Positions 31,680-38,988 of a DNA stretch of 38,988 nucleotides are shown in pieces. The translations under genes were made by a program, and so were the position numbers. Location of the stretch: IMG/VR virus record IMGVR_UViG_3300013372_001846, positions 1 through 38,988 of that record. One strand, 5' to 3'. The first letter of the stretch is position 1, and every line of letters starts with the position of its first letter. The DNA is from a virus. The notes beneath the pieces were generated by a model that saw nothing but the letters and a program-made list of their open reading frames with translations, made no database searches and was not told where the DNA came from.

Positions 31680-31847
31680 ATGGCTGAAAAAGATACAACA
31701 ACTAGCAAAGAACCCAAACCTGTTAAAATAAAAAATATTTGGACAGATGTTATTAACTTTGAAAGTGGACCAATTGCTCCAGGTGAAACAGGTACTATTA
31801 CTGCAACTGAAGCAGAAGCACTTTCTGATTACGTGCAAAAGGTATAA
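31680..31847 (+). CDS. Small protein downstream of capsid
   Basis: A 55-residue protein starting MAEKDTTTSK. After a polar, Lys/Thr-rich N-terminus it has VKIKNIWTDVINFESGPIAP followed by GETGTIT and an EAEALSDYVQ helix. Short proteins of this 'KN.W.DV....G.I.PGE' type follow the coat gene in many podoviruses and are possibly minor head proteins. The ribosome binding site is weak (GAGA). Confidence 0.72.
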   Translation: MAEKDTTTSKEPKPVKIKNIWTDVINFESGPIAPGETGTITATEAEALSDYVQKV

Positions 31848-31849
31848 AG

Positions 31850-32173
31850 ATGGACAGCGTTATTAAAAGTGAAATGCACTATCAGGAACATACAAATACT
31901 ATTACTCACAAAACTAGTCAACCTACTGAAAAGCTGATACTTGAACGTAACGCTGAACTTCGAAAGAACCCTGGTGCACTTCATGATTTAGGTGCACAGA
32001 GTGGAGAGTCTTTTGGAAGAATGGTAGCAACAATACCACTAATTATGTTTGAAAAAGCAATTAGAGATGGCTATGATTTGAATTGTCCAGATAGTCAAAT
32101 TGCTGGACAAGAAATGCATAGATTCTTACAATCATCAGATGGTAAGATGTGTTTGATACAAGGTAAACATTAA
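31850..32173 (+). CDS. Conserved-type phage protein in the head module
   Basis: A 107-residue protein with AAGG about eight bases before the ATG and a TAATG overlap with the next gene. ERNAELRKNPGALHDLGAQS, SFGRMVATIPLIMFEKAIRD and GYDLN followed by a C-terminal EMHRFLQSSDGKMCLI form a pattern I recognise from uncharacterised podovirus proteins. Function is unknown. Confidence 0.75.
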   Translation: MDSVIKSEMHYQEHTNTITHKTSQPTEKLILERNAELRKNPGALHDLGAQSGESFGRMVATIPLIMFEKAIRDGYDLNCPDSQIAGQEMHRFLQSSDGKMCLIQGKH

Positions 32174-32445
32174 TGGCCAAATTCTTAGAGTTACCTAGTA
32201 GTGTATTTGTCGGTAAGAAAAATCCAGACGGTGGTCGGTTATCTTTGAAAACAGGAGCTAAACCATTAATAGTAACTCCATTACTAATAGGCATGACACT
32301 TACACAAGCAACTAATGCTTTACAGTCAGCTGGCTTAGTATTAGGAACAGTAACATTGACAACTGGCCCAGTCACAGCACAAAGCACAGCGGTTTATACC
32401 AAAGTCAATCGTGGCACTGTTGTTAATATAACACTTACCGCATAA
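32173..32445 (+). CDS. PASTA-like domain protein
   Basis: A 90-residue protein coupled by TAATG overlaps on both sides. After a short N-terminal segment (FLELPSSVFVGKK), residues 34-90 read like one PASTA domain: PLLIGMTLTQATNALQSAGL, then LGTVT, and VNRGTVVNITLT at the end. PASTA domains in bacteria bind peptidoglycan or beta-lactams. Standing just before the lysis genes it could bind the cell wall or be a virion decoration; both are inference. Confidence 0.6.
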   Translation: MAKFLELPSSVFVGKKNPDGGRLSLKTGAKPLIVTPLLIGMTLTQATNALQSAGLVLGTVTLTTGPVTAQSTAVYTKVNRGTVVNITLTA

Positions 32446-32687
32446 TGGACACATCTATGTCAGACCTTAATTGTAGAGTAGCAAAAGTAGAAGAAAGATT
32501 AGACGGATTGGTTAAAGATATACATTGTGATAGAGAAGATGCTCGAAGACGCTCAGATAGAATATTTGCAGCCTTAGATGAATTACAAAAAAATGCACAT
32601 TCAAATAAAGGATTCTTTGGTGGTGTAGTTTTTAGTGTTAGTGCCATATTTGCTTTTCTAGCATATATTTTTACGAGTAAGACATAA
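32445..32687 (+). CDS. Coiled-coil protein with C-terminal membrane anchor, holin-associated type
   Basis: An 80-residue protein. Residues 5-50 are a charged coiled coil (RVAKVEERLDGLVKDI, then EDARRRSDRIFAALDEL); residues about 58-75 are a transmembrane helix (GGVVFSVSAIFAFLAYIF). The arrangement is like XhlA/DUF1515-type membrane-anchored proteins near endolysins. It is coupled by TAATG to the lysozyme gene downstream. It may be a holin component or membrane tether in lysis. Confidence 0.6.
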   Translation: MDTSMSDLNCRVAKVEERLDGLVKDIHCDREDARRRSDRIFAALDELQKNAHSNKGFFGGVVFSVSAIFAFLAYIFTSKT

Positions 32688-33118
32688 TGACTACAGTTGA
32701 AGTACTTACTAGACTTATAAAAGAATTTGAAGGTTGTAAATTAGAAGCCTATAAATGTCCTGCAGGTATATGGACAATAGGCTATGGCCAAACAAAAGGA
32801 ATTAAACAAGGTATGAAATGGACTCAACAAGAAGCTGATGATAACTTATTAGAAACTTGTATAGGGGTTATAGATGAAACTATTAAAGCAAGTCCTATAC
32901 TAATACTTGAAGATATTAATAAGCAGGCAGCTATTGCAGATTTTGTTTACAATCTAGGAATAACGAATTATAATAGATCAAAATTAAAGTTAAGAATTAA
33001 CCAAAAGAATTGGACATCTGCTGTAACAGAAATTAAGAAGTGGAATAAAGTAGGCGGTGATGTGTTAGCAGGACTCGTTAGAAGACGTCAGTGTGAAGCT
33101 GATTTGTTACTTAAATAA
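32687..33118 (+). CDS. T4-type lysozyme (endolysin, GH24 family)
   Basis: A 143-residue muramidase cleaving the glycan strands of peptidoglycan. FEGCKLEAYKCPAGIWTIGYG holds the active-site E-x8-D/C-x5-T layout with Glu15, Cys24 and Thr30; the usual Asp20 of T4 lysozyme is Cys here, as in many phage lysozymes. FVYNLGI and LAGLVRRRQCEADLLL are the other conserved segments. There is no signal peptide or anchor, so it needs a holin. The holin-like gene follows 10 bases later. Confidence 0.92.
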   Translation: MTTVEVLTRLIKEFEGCKLEAYKCPAGIWTIGYGQTKGIKQGMKWTQQEADDNLLETCIGVIDETIKASPILILEDINKQAAIADFVYNLGITNYNRSKLKLRINQKNWTSAVTEIKKWNKVGGDVLAGLVRRRQCEADLLLK

Positions 33119-33128
33119 TAGGAACAAT

Positions 33129-33311
33129 ATGAAAGCATATATAAAAGAGTTATTAAAAGAAGGCAGCACAATGCGAGGATTAATTTGGTGTCTTGGAGCA
33201 TTTGGTATATACAATATATCACCTGAGCAATCACAAGCTGTGACTTCTTTAGTAATGGCTTTAGCAGGCACGCAGGGTATGTTTTTTACTGATAAAATAG
33301 GAAAGAAATAA
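33129..33311 (+). CDS. Putative small holin
   Basis: A 60-residue protein; the ATG at 33129 follows AGGAACAAT. It has two hydrophobic segments, GLIWCLGAFGIYNI (about 17-30) and AVTSLVMALAGTQGMFF (38-54), with a Lys-rich N-terminus and a DKIGKK tail, compatible with a small holin. It lies after the lysozyme gene. Its stop overlaps the next start (TAATG). Confidence 0.62.
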   Translation: MKAYIKELLKEGSTMRGLIWCLGAFGIYNISPEQSQAVTSLVMALAGTQGMFFTDKIGKK

Positions 33312-33727
33312 TGGCTACTTCTGTCTACACAAAATATACCGCTGGCGTTGAGTCACTACTTGAAGGTACTAACTCTGGCACGGATGTTTGGAAGGTAGCA
33401 CTATCAAACACCATCAGCCTAGCTGATACCACCTTCACAGCCGGTACAACAGATTTACCAACTGGTGGTGGTTATACGGCTGGCGGTAATACTTGTGCGA
33501 CTACTTCATCAAGTCAGACTGCTGGACTGTTTAAGTTGGTTTTAGCAAGTCCTGCGACTTGGACATCAACAGGTGCTGGCTTTACCTATCGTTATGCAAT
33601 TTTATACAACTCAACATTAAATGTGCCGATAGGCTTTTGGGATTACGGATCAAGCCAACTTATATCAGCGTCTGAAACCGTACAAATTGTGCTTGATGCA
33701 ATCAATGGCGTGTTTCAAATAACTTAA
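33311..33727 (+). CDS. Phage virion/tail-region protein
   Basis: A 138-residue beta-rich protein starting MATSVYTKYTAGVESLLEG, with Gly/Thr-rich middle and RYAILYNSTLNVPIGFWDYG near 95-115. This 'VWKVALSN...YAILYN......IGFWDYG' layout is one I recognise from uncharacterised podovirus tail-region proteins. It overlaps the holin stop by one base. It is probably a tail or fibre component. Confidence 0.7.
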   Translation: MATSVYTKYTAGVESLLEGTNSGTDVWKVALSNTISLADTTFTAGTTDLPTGGGYTAGGNTCATTSSSQTAGLFKLVLASPATWTSTGAGFTYRYAILYNSTLNVPIGFWDYGSSQLISASETVQIVLDAINGVFQIT

Positions 33728-33736
33728 GGAATTATA

Positions 33737-34894
33737 ATGGCTCTAGCATTAAATGACCGTGTCAAAGAAACAACTATTGTTACAGGCACAGGAACAGCTA
33801 CATTACTAGGTTCAAGCATTAGGTTTCAACCTTTTTCAGTTGTTGGCAACGGCAACACAACATATTACTGCATTGCAGATCAGTTTGGTTCTAACTGGGA
33901 AGTTGGTATTGGAACTTATACAGCTTCTGGAAATACACTTGCCCGTACCACAGTTTTATCTTCTTCAAATGCGGGTTCCTTAGTAACATTTACTGCGGGT
34001 ATTAAAGACGTATTTGTAACCTACCCTTCTTCAAAAGGCATATGGAAAGATGCTTCTGGCAACGCTATAGGCCTAGGAACTCCTGCTGCATTTGTTGCCA
34101 CTAACGTAACAGGATTGCCTTTAACTACAGGCGTAACAGGAACACTCCCAGTAGCCAATGGCGGTACAGGTGCTACAACTAATGCTGGAACTGCCTATGC
34201 TCTTAAAGGGGCTAATTCAGATATAACATCAATTTCTGGCTTAACTACAGCCCTAAGCGTGGCACAGGGTGGTACAGGTTTAACAACCGTTCCCCACACA
34301 GTCCAAGTATTCACTTCAGGCTCAGGTACATACACTTTACCAGCTAACTGTAAGGCTATTAAAGTCACGATGGTTGGAGGTGGCGGTGGCGGTGGTGGCG
34401 GTGGCACTGGAGGTGGCAGTGGAGGCACTGGAGGCACTTCAACTTTCGGCACGGCATTATTGACTTGTACAGGTGGCACTGGTGGGTCTAGTCCACCAGC
34501 TGGTGGTGGGAGTGCGCTACCAACAGGAGGAGATATTAATCTTTGTGGTTCTGGTGGGGTACAGGGGGCTGATTTTAGGTTTAATTCACAATATTGTCCG
34601 GGTGGCACTGGTGGGTCTTCAATATTAGGTGGGGCAAGCCAGGGGGGGTATGTGACCACAGGAGGCAATAGTGTTACTGGTAGCGGAGGTGGGGGTGGCG
34701 GCATATCTGCCGCGCAATTTACTGGAGGGGGTGGCGCTGCTGGCGGGGCTTTATATAAGCTAATCTCTTCGCCTTCTGCAACATACTCTTACGCTATTGG
34801 CGCTGGAGGCACAGGAGGAACGGCTGGAACTTCAGGTTTTGCTGGCGGTGCTGGCGGCTCAGGTGTAATTATAGTGGAGGAATATTATGTTTAA
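33737..34894 (+). CDS. Glycine-rich tail fibre protein
   Basis: A 385-residue protein with GGAATTATA before the ATG. Residues 1-105 are a virion-attachment-like domain (ALNDRVKETTIVTGTGTATL, then DVFVTYPSS). The linker contains two VANGGTGATT/VAQGGTGLTT collagen-like fibre repeats. From about residue 190 come a LPANCKAIKVTMVGG strand and long poly-Gly/Gly-Thr-Gly segments, ending with a GGSGVIIVEEYYV tail. Such Gly-rich ends form polyglycine-helix receptor-binding tips in some phages. The ending is coupled to the next gene by an 8-base overlap. Confidence 0.8.
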   Translation: MALALNDRVKETTIVTGTGTATLLGSSIRFQPFSVVGNGNTTYYCIADQFGSNWEVGIGTYTASGNTLARTTVLSSSNAGSLVTFTAGIKDVFVTYPSSKGIWKDASGNAIGLGTPAAFVATNVTGLPLTTGVTGTLPVANGGTGATTNAGTAYALKGANSDITSISGLTTALSVAQGGTGLTTVPHTVQVFTSGSGTYTLPANCKAIKVTMVGGGGGGGGGGTGGGSGGTGGTSTFGTALLTCTGGTGGSSPPAGGGSALPTGGDINLCGSGGVQGADFRFNSQYCPGGTGGSSILGGASQGGYVTTGGNSVTGSGGGGGGISAAQFTGGGGAAGGALYKLISSPSATYSYAIGAGGTGGTAGTSGFAGGAGGSGVIIVEEYYV

Positions 34895-35171
34895 TCTAAT
34901 ACGTCACGTTATCTTAAAAGGCAATGCTGTGGTTAATGTTATTGAGTATGAATCAGTGCAAACTGGTTGTCCTGAAGGCTTAGAAGATGTTGTTGCTTTA
35001 GCTTCAGACGAAGGACAAATAGGTTGGACTTACGATAACAACACTTTCACTGATCCTAACCCGCCTGTAGTACAAGAACCTTTACTACTACCAGAACTAA
35101 CCCCCTCAGAAAAGCTGGCTAACGCTGGGCTGACTGTGGATGAACTTAAAGGATTATTAGGACTAGTATGA
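34887..35171 (+). CDS. Small tail fibre-associated protein
   Basis: A 94-residue protein with GGAGGAATATT before its ATG, overlapping the fibre gene. It starts with a beta strand segment (NLIRHVILKGNAVVNVIEYE), has GWTYDNNTFTDPNPP, and ends with a TPSEKLANAGLTVDELKGLL helix. Small proteins of this build after fibre genes are tail fibre assembly chaperones or tips. The call is by pattern and position. Confidence 0.65.
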   Translation: MFNLIRHVILKGNAVVNVIEYESVQTGCPEGLEDVVALASDEGQIGWTYDNNTFTDPNPPVVQEPLLLPELTPSEKLANAGLTVDELKGLLGLV

Positions 35172-35215
35172 AAATAGAATGGTCTGAGGCTTCTACTAAA
35201 CGAGGTGTTATATGA
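35168..35215 (+). CDS. 15-residue micro-ORF in a coupling chain
   Basis: ATGA overlaps at both ends place this frame (MKIEWSEASTKRGVI) exactly between its neighbours. The peptide resembles the beginning of small phage membrane proteins with a 'W..AST.RG' start, so it may be the remains of a truncated gene. It could also be a translational bridge. Confidence 0.4.
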   Translation: MKIEWSEASTKRGVI

Positions 35216-35247
35216 GTAGCTACAGCTATTGTGGGCTAAGTAAATAA
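35212..35247 (+). CDS. 11-residue micro-ORF in a coupling chain
   Basis: The frame MSSYSYCGLSK starts in the ATGA of the previous micro-ORF and ends with TAATG into the next gene. It is most likely a coupling leader or a relic; no function is suggested. Confidence 0.35.
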   Translation: MSSYSYCGLSK

Positions 35248-35855
35248 TGTTTGGGTTAACTGCTTTTGCACAATCTCCATTTGCTGATTTTGAGCATAAT
35301 ATAACATCGTATGGTGATTATTTATATGCTGGCATAGCATCTAGTCTATTTATTAATAGAAGCATAACCGCGTTAAATGGTACTTATACTTATACAAGTT
35401 CTCCAGCCAGTTTACTGGTTAATAGAAACTTAACCGCAGCAAGCGCAGTAAACAGAACGATTGCTTTTTCCGAGCTACCATTCTCTGCGCTTGATCTAGT
35501 TACACAAAATAAATCTTATACCTATATAGGATTAACATCAGATTTACTGGTTACTAGAAATCTAGTTGCTCTTAATGGTGTTTATACCTACACAGGTATG
35601 GACTCTGTTTTAGCCAAAAGTTTAACGGCATTAACGGGCGCATATAACTACTCTGGACATGACGCAAGCCTTCTTAAAACTTTTAAAGTATATGCCATAA
35701 ATGGTGAATATAGTTACAAAGGATACACCTCCAGAAGAGTAATATTTTTAGGTAATTGGGAGATAGAGGAAGATATAGTTGACATATGGTCTAGTGATGA
35801 AGGCACGTCATCAGCTTGGGCAATACAAACTCCACCAACTGCAACTTGGAATTAA
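35247..35855 (+). CDS. Repeat-containing tail-region protein
   Basis: A 202-residue protein with imperfect repeats of about 21 residues: copies of 'R.L.ALNG.YTYTG..S.L' occur near residues 40, 62, 107, 128 and 152. Such short beta repeats are typical of elongated phage fibre or virion proteins. The C-terminus switches to an acidic DIWSSDEGTSSAWAIQ segment. The preceding micro-ORF stop overlaps its ATG. The precise role is unknown. Confidence 0.65.
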   Translation: MFGLTAFAQSPFADFEHNITSYGDYLYAGIASSLFINRSITALNGTYTYTSSPASLLVNRNLTAASAVNRTIAFSELPFSALDLVTQNKSYTYIGLTSDLLVTRNLVALNGVYTYTGMDSVLAKSLTALTGAYNYSGHDASLLKTFKVYAINGEYSYKGYTSRRVIFLGNWEIEEDIVDIWSSDEGTSSAWAIQTPPTATWN

Positions 35856-35857
35856 AG

Positions 35858-36478
35858 ATGAATTATGCAGACATTGTAAACTTAACACTGGGTTACGCAG
35901 ATCGGCAAGATGCCGAAGTAACCTCACGCATGGATTTATTTATTCAGGTGACAGAGGCACGAATAAATCGCGTACTTATGACGTTAGACATGTCAAGCCG
36001 AGCTAAGACTCCAATGGACTCTAATACTGAATACTATTCATTACCCACAAACTATTCAGTTATGCGATCCATTAAGGTGATTGACAACACCAACTCAGCG
36101 AGTCGTGTAACTCTCTTGCAAGTTAATCCTGAGCAGATGGCAAACCTTGTCAACAATGGCGAGACTCAGTTTCCATGTTATACCATTATCTCTGGCAACA
36201 TCCATGTGCAACCGTTCTACGATGATACACATTCGCTAGAGATAGATTACTTTCAAACACTACCGCCTTTGTCATCATCTATCACGACTAACTGGTTATC
36301 AGACTCCAATCCAGATGTTTATGTTTTTGGGTTACTTGTTGAGATAAATTCATTTATAAAAGATGGCGAAGCTACTTCCCTTTGGGATGGACGGTTTCAG
36401 CAAGCCATGTCAGAGATTACACTAAACGATGCTAAGTCCACTTGGTCAGGCACTTCACTCACTACTTTTCCGGGGTAA
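35858..36478 (+). CDS. Head-tail adaptor/connector protein (T7 gp11- or P22 gp4-position)
   Basis: A 206-residue protein. The ATG at 35858 is chosen because it lies just after the previous stop; the longer frame from 35816 overlaps that gene. It has NYADIVNLTLGYADRQD, FIQVTEARINRVLMTLDMSS, YYSLPTNYSVMRSIKV and PPLSSSITTNWLSDSNPDVYVFGLLVE. The YSLP plus 'TNWLS...PD.Y..G.L' pattern is typical of podovirus adaptor proteins that join portal and tail. The frequency of Asn/Ser/Thr is high. Confidence 0.75.
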   Translation: MNYADIVNLTLGYADRQDAEVTSRMDLFIQVTEARINRVLMTLDMSSRAKTPMDSNTEYYSLPTNYSVMRSIKVIDNTNSASRVTLLQVNPEQMANLVNNGETQFPCYTIISGNIHVQPFYDDTHSLEIDYFQTLPPLSSSITTNWLSDSNPDVYVFGLLVEINSFIKDGEATSLWDGRFQQAMSEITLNDAKSTWSGTSLTTFPG

Positions 36479-36481
36479 CTT

Positions 36482-37762
36482 ATGGGCTTAGAAACTGGCA
36501 CTACCATAGCAAGTTTTATTTCATCAAATCCAACTTCAGCTGATCCAGTCAATGAGGGAGATAATCATTTACGACTGATTAAATCGGTACTAAAAGCACA
36601 GTTCCCCGGTGCTGCTGCATTAGGATATAACATCCCTATCACTGCTACAGAGGCTGAATTAAACTCGCTTCATACAGGTAGCATAACAACTATATTGCCG
36701 ACTATATCTGGCTATGTCATTGGTGCAAACACAGCTATAGCAAGTACAGACACCTTACTAGCTTCTATAGGCAAGGCACAAGGGCAGATTAACTCAAAGA
36801 CTGTCATTACAGGTAGCGAGTTGGTCACTAATCTTCAAGACGTAAATGGCTTGAATGTTACTAGCGGTATTACTGAAAGTGTGGGTCGTTTTACCTTGGG
36901 TGCTGTCTATACAATACAGACCATAGGTACGACTACTAATACACAATGGAACACAATCGCTAATACTACCAATGTAGCTGCTACTGCGCTTGTAGCAGGA
37001 AGAACATACGTCATTGTTTCGCCAGGTACTACTGATTTTACTCTGATTGGTGCGGCAAACAATACTATAGGCACTTCATTTATTGCCACAGGTGCAGGCA
37101 CTGGGTCAGGTACAGCCTTACGGACTTATACAGTTAATTCTACATTTACCTGTGCCAATATTGGTACATCAATGGGTACTGGCACAGCATTTAGAGAAAC
37201 TAATACAACAGCACAACGTGAGACAGCCACCACATTTGACATAGGCGGTAGCTACACTATTCAGTCTATTGGCACTACCAACTTTACTTTGATTGGCGCT
37301 GCCTCTAATACAGTAGGATTAGTTTTTACGGCTACTGGAGTTGGCGCTGGAACAGGTACGGCACTTAGAAAAATGAGTATGGGTTTGTCAGGATCAGTTA
37401 CTTTAGGGACAAGCCCAGCACTAACTGGTAAACCAACTGCCCCTACAGCTACTTATGGAACAGCAACAACACAAGTAGCCACAACTGCTTTTGCAACAAA
37501 TCAAGACATTGGCGTAGGCCAAACTTGGCAAGCAGTAACAAGGTCAGCAGGGGTTATTTATATAAACGCTACTGGTAAACCTATTATGTTAAATGTAATA
37601 GCAGCTATTGGACAGGCCTACGTATTGACCGTTGGCTCTTTTACGTTCCCCAGTGCAGGTACGGGTCCCGCAGAGGTAAACACCACATCATATATTATTC
37701 CAACTGGTAGTACGTATTCCTACACAGGCAGTGCAGGTCTTGGATTTTATGAGCTTAGGTAA
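36482..37762 (+). CDS. Tail fibre protein
   Basis: A 426-residue fibre. The N-terminus MGLETGTTIASFISSNPTSA followed by VNEGDNHLRLIKSVLK is a typical virion-anchor domain of podovirus fibres. The middle contains two copies of an 'FTLIGAA.NT.G..F.ATG.G.G.GTALR' repeat about 85 residues apart (near residues 184 and 267). PTATYGTATTQVATTAFA, the usual pre-tip motif, follows, then a C-terminal beta tip. It would bind the host receptor. It starts 3 bases after the adaptor stop. Confidence 0.82.
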   Translation: MGLETGTTIASFISSNPTSADPVNEGDNHLRLIKSVLKAQFPGAAALGYNIPITATEAELNSLHTGSITTILPTISGYVIGANTAIASTDTLLASIGKAQGQINSKTVITGSELVTNLQDVNGLNVTSGITESVGRFTLGAVYTIQTIGTTTNTQWNTIANTTNVAATALVAGRTYVIVSPGTTDFTLIGAANNTIGTSFIATGAGTGSGTALRTYTVNSTFTCANIGTSMGTGTAFRETNTTAQRETATTFDIGGSYTIQSIGTTNFTLIGAASNTVGLVFTATGVGAGTGTALRKMSMGLSGSVTLGTSPALTGKPTAPTATYGTATTQVATTAFATNQDIGVGQTWQAVTRSAGVIYINATGKPIMLNVIAAIGQAYVLTVGSFTFPSAGTGPAEVNTTSYIIPTGSTYSYTGSAGLGFYELR

Positions 37763-37771
37763 GAAAAAATA

Positions 37772-38002
37772 ATGCCCTATTACAAAGACACAAGTAACAT
37801 CTTATATTTTCTTAACTCTTCAGAATTTGAACATTTAATACCTTCTGATTGTGTAGATATTACAGACGAAGAAGCACAGGTTATACAAGTTGAATTTGAG
37901 GCTAATCAGCCTGCAATATTACCACCAATACCGCCAACAGTGTCAGAGTTACAAGCGCAATTAATTACATTGCAAAAGCAAATAAACTTATTAAGCGAGT
38001 AG
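37772..38002 (+). CDS. Small tail fibre assembly-like protein
   Basis: A 76-residue protein beginning MPYYKDTSNILYFLNSSEFE, with a Pro-rich middle and a C-terminal helix (SELQAQLITLQKQINLLSE). The 'Y+D..N.LY.L....E' start and Pro-rich hinge are typical of small fibre assembly proteins following a fibre gene. It lies 6 bases before the tail protein gene. The role is inferred from position and build. Confidence 0.68.
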   Translation: MPYYKDTSNILYFLNSSEFEHLIPSDCVDITDEEAQVIQVEFEANQPAILPPIPPTVSELQAQLITLQKQINLLSE

Positions 38003-38008
38003 ACTTAT

Positions 38009-38988
38009 ATGACCGTCTTAAAGTTAAACAGTCTTGGTTCTCAGAATATAAACTTTGACCTTGAACCATGTGATTTACCGGCTAATACATTAACTTATGG
38101 CACTAACTATAAGTTATTAAATGGTAAGATTAAAGCCTCTAACATGTCTTATACGTTAGCGACTCCACCAGTTAACTTAAAAGCTGGGCTCATAATGTCA
38201 ATACTGGGCGAGAGTAGTAACTTTTATATACTTCTTGGTCAAAATAGTCCAACTGGTGTTCAGGTGGCTTGGGTTTTTAATGGTTCAGTTTGGACAGACA
38301 TTTCACAAGTAGGTGCTTATACCGGTATCAGCGCAGGGGGTGAGTTACGATGGACAGGATGCTTATTAGGTAGTATCCCCATCGTTAATAATATACAAGA
38401 TTACCCTGCCTATTGGTCTCCACAACAAATAGTTCAAAAACTTCAGCCACTCAATTTTAAAGTTGGTCAAACATGGCAAGCAAAAGGACTTAGCGCAAAG
38501 GTTATTCGCTCCCACAAGAACTTCTTATTTGCCTTGAACCTCTCCCTATCAGGTGTTGCACAACCAACAAGTTACCGATGGTCACACCCAGCTGATATTA
38601 ACGGTTTGCCGTTTACCTGGGATGAAACAGACTTAAGTGCTATAGCTGGTATTGCTTCAGTCGGTGGTGATATGGGCGATCTAGTGGACGGCATGACTCT
38701 GCGAGATAACTTCATGCTGTACTCACAGCGAGGCATTAGTGCCTTATCTTTTGTAGGTGGCGACCTTATCTGGGCTAGGACTGTCTTAACAACCAGTTAT
38801 GGGTTAATAGCTAAAAACTGTGTGGTTGAAAGCAAGGGGTATCATTACTTTTTGTCAGATGGTGATATTTTAAAGACAGATGGTAACTCAATAGTTTCAG
38901 TGCTGCATAATCAGATGCAGACTCAGTTGGTCAATAATATAGACACGATCAACTACATGAATTCGTTTGCCTTTTCCAACCCTGTTAC
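38009..38988 (+). CDS. Tail tube/stabilisation protein, incomplete at right edge
   Basis: A 326-residue open frame starting MTVLKLNSLGSQNINFDLEP and running off the sequence. It has no stop. Segments such as NGLPFTWDETD, DLVDGMTLRDNFMLYSQRGI and SKGYHYFLSDGDILKTDGNS are of the type seen in podovirus tail tubular B or tail stabilisation proteins. Homologues are usually 550-800 residues, so a large C-terminal part is missing. The frame joins the partial frame at 1-91 if the ends are linked, but the combined protein (about 356 residues) would be short for the family. Confidence 0.75.
   Translation, partial: MTVLKLNSLGSQNINFDLEPCDLPANTLTYGTNYKLLNGKIKASNMSYTLATPPVNLKAGLIMSILGESSNFYILLGQNSPTGVQVAWVFNGSVWTDISQVGAYTGISAGGELRWTGCLLGSIPIVNNIQDYPAYWSPQQIVQKLQPLNFKVGQTWQAKGLSAKVIRSHKNFLFALNLSLSGVAQPTSYRWSHPADINGLPFTWDETDLSAIAGIASVGGDMGDLVDGMTLRDNFMLYSQRGISALSFVGGDLIWARTVLTTSYGLIAKNCVVESKGYHYFLSDGDILKTDGNSIVSVLHNQMQTQLVNNIDTINYMNSFAFSNPV

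Noticed and set aside
31563-31838. 91-codon minus-strand frame after the capsid gene
   Set aside because: It covers an AT-rich gap and is antisense to the better supported 31680-31847 gene; low-complexity Phe/Ile/Asn composition.
34195-34704. 169-codon Pro-rich minus-strand frame
   Set aside because: Mirror image of the glycine-rich fibre gene; poly-Pro arises from GGN codons.
1-38988. Lysogeny module
   Set aside because: No integrase, excisionase, CI/Cro-type repressor or attachment repeat was recognised; the phage appears lytic, though a module missing from the window cannot be excluded.

Overview
The window looks like an almost complete, AT-rich (roughly one-third GC by eye) genome of a short-tailed, podovirus-like phage. 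Genes are packed with ATGA or TAATG overlaps, most starts have GGAG/AGGA-type ribosome binding sites, and I see no tRNA, integrase, transposase or CRISPR array. The Shine-Dalgarno use, a T4-type lysozyme and an encoded exported protein fit a Gram-negative, probably aquatic, host; the host itself cannot be read from the sequence. The structural module runs off the right edge inside a tail protein and resumes at the left edge with the end of a protein followed by a T7 gp13-like acetyltransferase. Joining the ends keeps one reading frame, so the sequence may be a circular or circularly permuted genome of about 39 kb.

Layout. (1) 1-6418, plus strand: a GNAT protein and five large, mostly unrecognised proteins that sit where internal virion or DNA-ejection proteins lie in podoviruses; the last has a PcfJ-like C-terminal region. 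(2) 6431-6495: hairpins between converging transcripts. (3) 6518-19984, minus strand: the replication and nucleotide module. In the order transcribed it holds small conserved phage genes, a Sak4-like RecA-fold ATPase with a DUF669 protein, a zinc-ribbon protein, a paralogous gene pair, an exported small protein, a Cas4/RecB-like nuclease coupled to an SF2 helicase, an unknown protein with its own promoter, a flavoprotein coupled to ThyX, DUF3310, a DEDDh exonuclease coupled to a C-family (DnaE-like) DNA polymerase, and an ATP-dependent DNA ligase with a WGR-like N-terminus. (4) 19985-20176: divergent promoter region. (5) 20177-23250, plus strand: a primase/DUF3987 helicase, a 311-base AT-rich region carrying nine copies of AGGGAAA or its complement (candidate origin), and a RusA resolvase. 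(6) 23339-24255, minus strand: three small genes including a 42-residue membrane protein. (7) 24256-24757: about 500 noncoding bases with a GC-rich part and a run of 25 T. (8) 24758-38988, plus strand: small and large terminase, two tiny genes, portal, scaffold, SU10-type major capsid, lysis genes (coiled-coil/TM protein, lysozyme, holin-like), fibre proteins, connector and a partial tail protein.

How it works together. The phage carries its own replicative polymerase, proofreading exonuclease, primase-helicase, ligase, annealing ATPase with an SSB-like partner, resolvase and thymidylate synthase. It lacks a recognisable RNA polymerase, so it probably uses host sigma-70 promoters; TTTACT recurs as a possible -35 hexamer in several gaps. 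Three intrinsic terminators in different modules share nearly the same eight-base loop, which together with the AGGGAAA array is the most unusual noncoding signal here.
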